13,099 bases of DNA from Gammaproteobacteria bacterium (GTDB lineage Bacteria; Pseudomonadota; Gammaproteobacteria; J113): assembly GCA_003694425.1 (NCBI GenBank), contig RFJX01000209.1:1-13099 (forward strand), in the 5' to 3' direction. The notes under the pieces were generated by a model. It did not search any database. It was not told where the DNA came from and saw only the letters and a list, made by a program, of their open reading frames with translations. Every line of letters begins with the position of its first letter. Position 1 is the first letter of the stretch. Below are positions 5,549-13,099 of the stretch, one piece after another. The translations under genes and the position numbers were made by a program.

Positions 5549-7557
5549 TGCGGCTGCCCACTCTCACAGGCCTGTTCCTGCTCCTGTTCCTCTCCCTTCC
5601 GGCACGGCAGGTGCTGGCCGAAGACCCCGCGATGGCGACCATCCGGCAGGCAGTGCGCCTGCACGACTACGAGAAGGCGGCCCGGATCTGCCGGGAGGTG
5701 GCCAAGAAGGGCGTGCCCGAGGCGCAGTACCAGCTGGCGATCCTCTACCGCACCGGCCGGGGCGTGCCGAAGGACCATGCCCGGGCCTTTGACTGGTTCC
5801 GGCGGGCGGCACAGCAGGGCCACGTGAAGGCCGCCTACAGCCTGGCATCGATGTACGAGCACGGTTGGGGCACGGAGCGCGACCTGGCGGCGGCCCGCCG
5901 CTGGTATGCGAAGGCCGCCGCCGCCGGCCACACCCTGGCCAGGCGCAAACTGGCCGCTCTGCCCGAGACGCCTGCCGCCCCGGAGAAGCGGGACAGAGGC
6001 GCTCCGCCCCCGTCTCTTGCGACCTTGCAGGAGGTGGTGCGCAAGGGGCAGCGCGCCCGTCTGCGCGAACTGCTCGAGGCGGGTGCCGGGGTGGAGAGTG
6101 CGGACGACAAGGGCATGAGCCTGTTGATGCACGCGGCCGTTGCAGGGAGTCCGGGCGTAGTGGAGGAGCTGCTCTCCCACCATGCCAGCGTACGCAAGAG
6201 GGACCGGCAGGGCCGGACCGCCCTCTACCACGCGGTGGCCGCCGGGCACCCAGACATCGCCGGCCGGCTGCTGCGGGCCGGGGCCTCGCCCGACAGTCCC
6301 GACCAGGCCGGCGACACGCCCCTGATCGTGGCGTCCAGACGGGGCGATGCCGAGAGCGTCCGGCTGTTGCTGCGTCACGGCGCCCGCATCGACCACCGCA
6401 ATCGCAAGGGGGTGGACGCCATCCACGCCGCCGCAGCGGCACAGCGCAATTCGGTAGTGGCCCTGCTGCGCAGGCACGGGGGAAAGATCCGGCTGGCGCG
6501 GCAGGACCGGCAGCAGGAGGACCTGGCCCGCTCGGTGCAGGAGGCGGTCTCGGAGCAGGACCCGGCCTATCGGGGCTGGCCCCCCCTGCTGGTGGCCGCA
6601 TGGCGGGGCCAGCAGCCGGCAGTCAGGCACCTGCTGGAAAAGGGGGCGGCAGTCGATGGGCGCGGTCCGATGGGATATACGCCACTGGCCCGGGCTGCAT
6701 GGCAGGGGCACGCGGCGGTGCTGCGGTTGCTGCTGGAGGCCGGGGCGAGGCCGGATCTGGCCGGGAAGGATGGCCACACCGCCCTGATGCTGGCCGCGCG
6801 GGAAGGCCACGGGGATTGCGTCGAGGCGTTGCTGGCGGCCGGTGCCGATCCCGCGTTGCACGACCCCGAGGGGCGCAGCGCCCTGGCGCTGGCGGTCGCG
6901 GCGGATCACGCGGGCATCGCCCTGCGGCTGCTGAAGGCCGGTGCCCCGGCTGACGATGCCCAGGCTCTGTTGGCGGCGGTGAGGCAGCACCAGGGTGAGA
7001 TCCTGGAGGCCCTGCTCACGGCGGGCGCCTCACCCGATCAGGTGGATGAGAATGAGCGCAGCCTGCTCTGGCTCGCGACCGACGAAGGCTGGAAGGAGGG
7101 GGTCGAGGCGCTCCTGGGTCACGGCGCCTCGCCCGATCTGGCAGACCTGCGGGGAGAGGGGCCCCTGCACCGGGCGGCGCTGCACGGGAACGGCCCCCTG
7201 GTCGCCATTCTGTTGAACTCGGGAGCGGAGCGTCACCGGCCCAATGTCGATGGAGACACCCCGTTCATGCTGGCGGCCCATGCCGGCAAGGTTGAGGTCA
7301 TGCGCCTGCTCTGGGATGCGCGGACCGACCCCGACCGCAAGAACGACCACGGTGATACGGCCCTGATGCTGGCGGCCTCCGGAGGACATCTGTCGGCGGT
7401 CCGTTTTCTGCTGGACCACGGAGCCAGACTGCGTCTGCGCAACCGCAAGCGCGAGGATGCCCTCGCCCTGGCGCGGAAAGGGGGATGGCGGGACGTGACG
7501 ACGCTGCTCGAGGCCCGGGCCAAGGAACGCTCGCTGGTGGACGAGTTCTTCCGTTAG
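5545..7557 (+). CDS. Exported SEL1-like and ankyrin-repeat protein
   Basis: A 670-residue protein. Residues 1-25 are a signal peptide (MMRLP, hydrophobic LTGLFLLLFLSLPA, VLA before E26). Residues ~37-130 hold one partial and two good SEL1-type repeats (EAQYQLAILYRTGRGVPKD, AAYSLASMYEHGWGTERD). From ~160 to ~665 about 15 ankyrin repeats follow, with typical T/SALMLAAxxGHxxxVxxLLxxGA signatures, for example near 770-870 bases into the gene; repeats 5 and 9 are degenerate. No catalytic motif is seen, so a periplasmic protein-binding scaffold or chaperone role is inferred. Its ATGATG start overlaps the stop of the FeS-flavoprotein gene (the second ATG, 5548, gives a one-base TGATG overlap), which suggests coupled translation and a shared job. 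It ends 7 bp from a convergent gene. Confidence 0.88.
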   Translation: MMRLPTLTGLFLLLFLSLPARQVLAEDPAMATIRQAVRLHDYEKAARICREVAKKGVPEAQYQLAILYRTGRGVPKDHARAFDWFRRAAQQGHVKAAYSLASMYEHGWGTERDLAAARRWYAKAAAAGHTLARRKLAALPETPAAPEKRDRGAPPPSLATLQEVVRKGQRARLRELLEAGAGVESADDKGMSLLMHAAVAGSPGVVEELLSHHASVRKRDRQGRTALYHAVAAGHPDIAGRLLRAGASPDSPDQAGDTPLIVASRRGDAESVRLLLRHGARIDHRNRKGVDAIHAAAAAQRNSVVALLRRHGGKIRLARQDRQQEDLARSVQEAVSEQDPAYRGWPPLLVAAWRGQQPAVRHLLEKGAAVDGRGPMGYTPLARAAWQGHAAVLRLLLEAGARPDLAGKDGHTALMLAAREGHGDCVEALLAAGADPALHDPEGRSALALAVAADHAGIALRLLKAGAPADDAQALLAAVRQHQGEILEALLTAGASPDQVDENERSLLWLATDEGWKEGVEALLGHGASPDLADLRGEGPLHRAALHGNGPLVAILLNSGAERHRPNVDGDTPFMLAAHAGKVEVMRLLWDARTDPDRKNDHGDTALMLAASGGHLSAVRFLLDHGARLRLRNRKREDALALARKGGWRDVTTLLEARAKERSLVDEFFR

Positions 7558-7564
7558 GGGCCCG

Positions 7565-8119
7565 CTATTCCGGACGGAACAGCCTGAGGGTGACGCTGCG
7601 GCTGTCGTCACCGGGAATCACCTCGTAGGAGAGTTTCCGCTTCAGTCTCACCGTAATGTAGATGGGCTGGGCGCGATTGACCGGAACGGGTTCATCGCGC
7701 GCAGCGCGGGAGAGTGGCTGTTCGAGTTCAGGTGAGGGTTCGTAGCGCACCTCATCGACCGGGATCCCTTCCTCGTCGATCAGCACCGTGTCGATACGCC
7801 GGAGGAAGTCCAGGTCCACCCGTCCGATCCGGACCGGGTCGAGGGCGATCAGGACCTCCTCTCCTTCACCCTTCGGTGTGTGCCATCGGTAGCGCAGAAG
7901 GATGCTGAACTGGAGCTTCACGTCCCAGGCCCCGGCCTCGTCGGCGATCTGCACCTCCTTGATGATCTGCCCCCTTCCCCCGAAGGTGTAGATCTTCCCG
8001 GTTACCTCGAGGGGCTCCTGCGCCTCGGTCTCGGCCGACACCCCTTTTGCGGGCATGTAGGCAAACAGGAGCAGAACGAAGCAAAGAAGTCGGCAAGGAA
8101 ACGGTCTGGCACGATCCAT
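7565..8119 (-). CDS. Exported protein of unknown function
   Basis: I do not recognise this 184-residue protein. It begins with a clear signal peptide (MDRARPFPCR, hydrophobic LLCFVLLLFAYM, KGVSA before E30) with no lipobox. The mature part is rich in beta-type alternation (LEVTGKIYTFGGRGQIIKEV; DVKLQFSILLRYRW; VLIALDPVRIGRVDLDFLR; PIYITVRLKRKLSYEVIP; SVTLRLF) and acidic residues, consistent with a small beta-sandwich periplasmic domain. No metal, haem or catalytic motif is visible. Start 8119 is favoured by GGGAG eight bases upstream; an ATG at 8197 would add 26 residues and hide the signal peptide. It converges on the SEL1/ankyrin gene with only seven bases between stops and has its own candidate promoter, so it is probably a separate unit. 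Confidence 0.75.
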   Translation of the reverse strand: MDRARPFPCRLLCFVLLLFAYMPAKGVSAETEAQEPLEVTGKIYTFGGRGQIIKEVQIADEAGAWDVKLQFSILLRYRWHTPKGEGEEVLIALDPVRIGRVDLDFLRRIDTVLIDEEGIPVDEVRYEPSPELEQPLSRAARDEPVPVNRAQPIYITVRLKRKLSYEVIPGDDSRSVTLRLFRPE

Positions 8120-8140
8120 GAGCACGGCTCCCGGTGAAAT

Positions 8141-8172
8141 GGTTGGGGAAACCATAGTTACCATTCCCCACC
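8141..8172. other. Inverted repeat in the promoter of the unknown exported gene
   Basis: GGT-GGGGAA pairs with TTCCCC-ACC around a 13-base loop, with one unpaired T. The loop contains the candidate -10 element, so this could be an operator rather than an RNA structure. Confidence 0.35.
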
Positions 8173-8179
8173 ACTTCAA
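8151..8179 (-). promoter_or_regulatory. Candidate promoter for the unknown exported gene
   Basis: Minus-strand TTGAAG (8174-8179) and TATGGT (8151-8156), each a 4/6 match, are separated by exactly 17 bases. The start would be near 8144, giving a leader of about 25 bases to the ATG at 8119. Confidence 0.35.
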
Positions 8180-8269
8180 GTGTTGTTGTAGTGACATGTG
8201 ACATCGTTCCCAGATCGGTGCTTCGAGCCAACGGGGACGATCCGGTTCAAGCCTCCGGGACGCATGGGT

Positions 8270-9013
8270 TCAGAACATGTGGTGGCCGCCGTTGATGGAG
8301 AAGTTGGCGCCGGTGATGTAGTCGGCCTCGTCGGCGGTGAGGAAGGCCACCGTGCGGGCGATGTCCTCCGGTTTGCCGATGTGCCCGACCGGGATCTCCT
8401 CGATGATCTTCTCCATGATCTCCTTTGGCACGGCCCGGGTCATCGCGGTGTCGATATAGCCGGGCGAGATGGTGTTGACCGTCACCCCCTTTCTCGCCCC
8501 CTCGCGGGCCAGGGCCTTGGTGAAGCCGTGCAGGCCGGCCTTGGCGGCGCTGTAGTTCACCTGCCCGAACTGTCCCTTCTGGGCGTTGATGGAGGAGATG
8601 TTGACGATCCGCCCCCAGCCCCGCTCCAGCATGCCGGGGAAGACCTGCCGGGTGATGTTCCAGGCGCCGGAGAGGTCGACCTCGATCACCGCGTCCCACT
8701 CCTCGCGGGTCATCTTCTTCATGGTCCGGTCGCGGGTGATGCCGGCGTTGTTGATGAGGATGTCCACCGGCCCCAGCTCCTGCTCGATCCGCTCCACGCA
8801 GGCCTTGCAGGAATCGTAGTCGGAGACGTCCAGCGGGCAGATGTGGATCTCGTATCCTTCGCCATGGCGCTCCTCCTGCCATGCCCGTGCCCGCTCCTCG
8901 GTTCCTGGGCGGTAGGTGGCGACCACAATCCTTCCCTGATCACGCAGTGCCCGGCAATGTGCAGTTCCCAGACCACCGATTCCTCCTGTCACCAGAGCGA
9001 TTCTCTTGTTCAT
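8270..9013 (-). CDS. phaB: Acetoacetyl-CoA reductase (PHB biosynthesis)
   Basis: A 247-residue cytoplasmic short-chain dehydrogenase/reductase that reduces acetoacetyl-CoA to (R)-3-hydroxybutyryl-CoA, normally with NADPH, giving the monomer for polyhydroxybutyrate. The Rossmann glycine motif TGGIGGLG is at 9-16 and NNAG at 88-91. The catalytic Ser is at 140/141, with Y154 and K158 in a QVNYSAAKAGLHGFTKALA stretch. NISSINAQKGQFGQVNY and SPGYIDTAM are signatures of PhaB rather than of FabG. The length matches the family. A strong AGGAGGTGA ribosome-binding site lies before the ATG. It follows phaC on the same strand after a 65-base gap, most likely in one operon. No phaA thiolase is in the window. 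Confidence 0.93.
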   Translation of the reverse strand: MNKRIALVTGGIGGLGTAHCRALRDQGRIVVATYRPGTEERARAWQEERHGEGYEIHICPLDVSDYDSCKACVERIEQELGPVDILINNAGITRDRTMKKMTREEWDAVIEVDLSGAWNITRQVFPGMLERGWGRIVNISSINAQKGQFGQVNYSAAKAGLHGFTKALAREGARKGVTVNTISPGYIDTAMTRAVPKEIMEKIIEEIPVGHIGKPEDIARTVAFLTADEADYITGANFSINGGHHMF

Positions 9014-9078
9014 GTTGCATCACCTCCTGCATTGCTGAAGAAACAGGCGATCCTGGCCTGACCGTGCCATTCCCGGAT

Positions 9079-10860
9079 TCAGTGCTGCAACACGTAAGTT
9101 CCCGGGGCGTCCTCCAGGGGCGGATAATTCTTCGAGCCCAGGGCGGGCGGCTTGCCCATGCCACTGCTCTGCCCGGCCAGCCAGGCCTGCCAGGAGGGCC
9201 ACCAGGAGCCCTCACGATGTTCCGCCAAGGCCTGCCACAGCTCCGGCTCCACATACTTGTCCTCCACCTTGCGGGTGTGGATCCAGTGTTCGCGCCGGGG
9301 ATGGCCCGGCTCGCTGACGATGCCGGCGTTGTGGCCGCCATTGGTGAGCAGGAAGGTCACCTCGGCCCGGCGGGCGAGCTGATGGATCTTGTAGACCGAC
9401 CGCCAGGGGGCGACGTGGTCCTTGGTGGTGCCGACGGTGAAGATCGGGGCGGTGATGTCGCCCAGGGAGATGGCCCGGCCCTCCACCTCGTAGCGGCCCT
9501 CGGCCAGGTCGTTGTTCAGGTAGAGGTGTTCCAGGTACTCGGAATGCATCCGGTAGGGCAGGCGGGTGCCGTCGGCGTTCCAGGCCATCAGGTCGATCAG
9601 CGGACGGCGCTCTCCCAGCAGGTACTCCTGCACCATGGCCGACCAGATCAGGTCGTTGGACCGCAGCATGCTGAAGGCCCCGGTCATCTGGCTGATGTCG
9701 AGATAGCCCTGGCTCCACATGACGTCCTCCAGCCAGGTGAGCTGGCTGGGGGTTATGAACAGCCCGATCTCGCCCACCTCGGTGAAGTCGGTCTGGGTCG
9801 CCAGCAGGGTGATGGACCTGAGGCGGTCGTCGTCGTGCCGGGCCATGGTGGCGGCGGCGATGGAGAGCAGGGTGCCGCCGAGGCAGTAGCCCAGGGCATT
9901 GACCTTGCGTCCCGGGAGGATGTCGCCGATCACGTCCAGTGCCGCCATCACCCCCAGCCGGCGGTAGTCGTCGAAGGAGAGGTCACGGTCCTCGGCGGTG
10001 GGATTCTTCCAGGAGATCATGAACACGGTGTGGCCCTGCTCCACCAGGTAGCGGACCATCGAGTTGTGTGGTGAGAGGTCGAGGATGTAGTACTTCATGA
10101 TCCAGGCCGGCACCATGAGCAGCGGCTCGGCATGCACCTTCTCCGTGGCCGGCGAATACTGGATCAGTTCCATGAGCTCGTTGCGGAAGACCACCTTGCC
10201 CGGGGTCACCGCCACCTCCCTGCCGACCCGGAACTTCTTCGCTCCCACCGGGGGTCTGTTGCCGAGACGGCGCTCCAGGTCCTCGAGCCAGTTCATGTAG
10301 CCGCGGAAGAAATTCATCCCCTTCTCCTGCAGGGTCCTCTGCAGCACCACCGGATTGCTCCAGGGGAAGTTGGAGGGCGAGAAGGCGTCCAGTATCTGCC
10401 GGGTCATGAAGGTGACGATCTCCTCGTGCCGCGGCTGCACCCCGCGCACCCCGGTGGTCAGGTTGTGCAGCCACTGCTGATAGTTGAGGAAGGCCTGCTG
10501 GATGTAGTTGAAAGGCGGCTTCTGCCAGGCCGGGTCCCGGAAGCGCGAGTCCTGCGGCAGGGGCTCGATGCACAGCGGGGTCCCGGGATCCAGGGCGTGG
10601 CGTGAACTGTAGAGGGCCACCCGCAGCGCCTTGCGCAGGGCCTTCTGCGCCACCAGCAACTGTTTGCCCGGCGAGACCGAGAGGTGGGCCAGCCAGTCCA
10701 GCCAGGCCAGGGCGATCGCCGCCGGTGACAGCGACAGGGTCATTCGCCCGAGGGTGGCGTGAAAGAGGCGGTCCAGGTTGCGCCAGGTGTCCTCTTCGAC
10801 CGGACCGGTTTCCGGGGCCGCCGCGACGGCCCTGCCCTTGTTCTCTAAGGGTTTGTCCAT
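9079..10860 (-). CDS. phaC: Class I poly(3-hydroxyalkanoate) synthase
   Basis: A 593-residue PHA polymerase that joins 3-hydroxyacyl-CoA units on the granule surface with release of CoA. The nucleophile is C326 in the lipase-like box GYCLGG; D481 (TTKDHVAPW) and H510 (NGGHNAGIV) complete the triad. The N-terminal region with NYQQWLHNL and FMTRQILDAFSPSNFPWSNP is typical of PhaC. The length fits class I, which works alone, so no phaE or phaR subunit is needed. The start was set at 10860: the frame is open upstream for 66 more codons, but that stretch lacks family character and overlaps the divergent ftsH gene. GGGGCAGGGGAG precedes the chosen ATG. phaB lies downstream. Confidence 0.94.
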   Translation of the reverse strand: MDKPLENKGRAVAAAPETGPVEEDTWRNLDRLFHATLGRMTLSLSPAAIALAWLDWLAHLSVSPGKQLLVAQKALRKALRVALYSSRHALDPGTPLCIEPLPQDSRFRDPAWQKPPFNYIQQAFLNYQQWLHNLTTGVRGVQPRHEEIVTFMTRQILDAFSPSNFPWSNPVVLQRTLQEKGMNFFRGYMNWLEDLERRLGNRPPVGAKKFRVGREVAVTPGKVVFRNELMELIQYSPATEKVHAEPLLMVPAWIMKYYILDLSPHNSMVRYLVEQGHTVFMISWKNPTAEDRDLSFDDYRRLGVMAALDVIGDILPGRKVNALGYCLGGTLLSIAAATMARHDDDRLRSITLLATQTDFTEVGEIGLFITPSQLTWLEDVMWSQGYLDISQMTGAFSMLRSNDLIWSAMVQEYLLGERRPLIDLMAWNADGTRLPYRMHSEYLEHLYLNNDLAEGRYEVEGRAISLGDITAPIFTVGTTKDHVAPWRSVYKIHQLARRAEVTFLLTNGGHNAGIVSEPGHPRREHWIHTRKVEDKYVEPELWQALAEHREGSWWPSWQAWLAGQSSGMGKPPALGSKNYPPLEDAPGTYVLQH

Positions 10861-10890
10861 CTCCCCTGCCCCTGTATTGTGCGTTGCAGC

Positions 10891-10920
10891 ATGATAGGAT
10901 GACCCGGTTCCGGATGCAAA
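10891..10920 (-). promoter_or_regulatory. Candidate phaC promoter
   Basis: Minus-strand TTTGCA (10915-10920; 4/6) and TATCAT (10891-10896; 5/6) are separated by 18 bases, predicting a start near 10884 and a leader of about 24 bases. The -35 overlaps a perfect palindrome at 10918-10939. Confidence 0.4.
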
Positions 10921-10941
10921 GTTCCTGCGGCGGAACTTTTT
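10918..10941. promoter_or_regulatory. Perfect palindrome between phaC and ftsH (operator or terminator-like)
   Basis: AAAGTTCC and GGAACTTT are exact 8-bp arms around six bases (TGCGGC), followed on the plus strand by two further Ts. As DNA it resembles an operator overlapping the phaC -35 element. As plus-strand RNA it resembles a short intrinsic terminator, but no plus-strand gene ends here, so the operator reading is favoured. Confidence 0.45.
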
Positions 10942-10949
10942 GGCTTCTT

Positions 10950-10970
10950 CCCGGGGTAGAATGCCCCGGG
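10950..10970. promoter_or_regulatory. Second palindrome containing the candidate ftsH -10
   Basis: CCCGGGG and CCCCGGG (7-bp perfect arms) flank TAGAATG. TAGAAT (10957-10962) matches the -10 consensus in five of six bases and is well placed to start ftsH transcription near 10969, about 25 bases before the ATG. No good -35 is seen 17 bases upstream (AACTTT), which may mean an activator or alternative sigma factor is needed. Confidence 0.4.
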
Positions 10971-10993
10971 CAACCATTCGGCAGAGGAGATCC

Positions 10994-12901
<1,908 letters not shown>

Positions 12902-12903
12902 TC

Positions 12904-13000
12904 GGTCATCAGTGATCAGTTGTCAGTGATCAGTTGTCAGTGATCAGTTGTCAGTGATCAGTCGTCATTGATCAGCCGTCATTGATCAGCCGTCGGTCAT
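12904..13000 (+). repeat. 14-bp tandem repeat array
   Basis: Six consecutive 14-base units begin at 12917, 12931, 12945, 12959, 12973 and 12987. The first three are identical (CAGTTGTCAGTGAT), the fourth and fifth vary at two or three bases, and the sixth is more diverged. A 13-base partial unit precedes them at 12904. The array starts three bases after the ftsH stop codon. Confidence 0.85.
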
Positions 13001-13076
13001 TGGTGCGAAGAGGTGGTGACTCTCCATCCCTTGGGGAGCCATAGACTGAGCAAATACCGAAAACTGAAAACTGAGG

Positions 13077-13095
13077 ACTGATCACTGACAACTGA
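13077..13095 (-). repeat. Inverted copy of the tandem-repeat sequence
   Basis: ACTGATCACTGACAACTGA is the exact reverse complement of TCAGTTGTCAGTGATCAGT at 12916-12934 (and of the phase-shifted copies at 12930 and 12944). Together they could form a 19-bp stem closing about 140 bases, or mark the ends of a small intergenic repeat element. No protein-coding potential is seen in 12902-13099. Confidence 0.75.
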
Positions 13096-13099
13096 ATAC

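Noticed and set aside
4130..7030. Long minus-strand open frames opposite the FeS-flavoprotein and ankyrin genes.
   Set aside because: These are antisense shadows in high-GC coding sequence. The plus strand has complete domain sets and signal sequences.
8191..8204. Direct repeat GTGACAT-GTGACAT upstream of the unknown exported gene.
   Set aside because: Only two 7-base copies exist and they lie upstream of a weak promoter prediction; chance cannot be excluded.
10940..10993. An 18-codon upstream extension of ftsH.
   Set aside because: It would start inside a palindrome with no ribosome-binding site, while GAGGAG directly precedes the ATG at 10994.
12904..13000. The regularly repeated short units as a possible CRISPR array.
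   Set aside because: Units of 14 bases follow one another with no spacers, and no cas gene is present.

Overview
This is a GC-rich bacterial window. It looks like a respiratory proteobacterium, most likely a gammaproteobacterium (perhaps a Chromatiales-type lineage), but that placement is an inference. It rests on high GC, a class I polyhydroxyalkanoate (PHA) synthase, a textbook CRP-type half-site pair (TGTGA-N6-TCACA) and large multihaem c-type cytochromes. No rRNA, tRNA, CRISPR array, transposase or phage gene was found.

Region 1 (1-7557) is a divergent electron-transfer locus. Leftward (minus strand) lie three tightly coupled genes: a membrane cytochrome b-like protein (2980-3915), a periplasmic cytochrome with 24 CXXCH sites built from seven ~67-residue triheme units (1202-2980), and a second multihaem cytochrome with at least 15 CXXCH sites that runs off the left edge (3-1202). 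Each junction is a one-base TGATG stop/start overlap. Rightward lie a membrane-anchored, cytoplasm-facing FeS-flavoprotein with an apparently circularly permuted thioredoxin-reductase-like fold (4241-5548) and, overlapping it, an exported SEL1/ankyrin-repeat protein (5545-7557). The 325-bp divergent region holds one CRP-like palindrome. It sits at about -41.5 from a candidate leftward promoter and about -60.5 from a candidate rightward promoter, so one regulator could switch on both arms.

Read together, the arms make a plausible conduit: NAD(P)H, then FAD and FeS clusters in the cytoplasm, then two stacked b haems across the inner membrane, then two long periplasmic haem wires, with the ankyrin/SEL1 protein as a possible periplasmic scaffold. 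The direction of electron flow and the terminal partner cannot be read from this window, and no outer-membrane porin is visible in it.

Region 2 (7565-8119) is a small convergent gene for an exported protein of unknown function. Region 3 (8270-10860) is a leftward phaC-phaB pair for polyhydroxybutyrate synthesis. Divergent from phaC is an FtsH-family membrane AAA+ zinc protease (10994-12901); the 133-bp gap between them carries two perfect palindromes that overlap candidate promoter elements. Region 4 (12902-13099) is non-coding. It holds about six copies of a 14-bp tandem repeat, and part of that repeat recurs as a perfect 19-bp inverted copy near the right edge.
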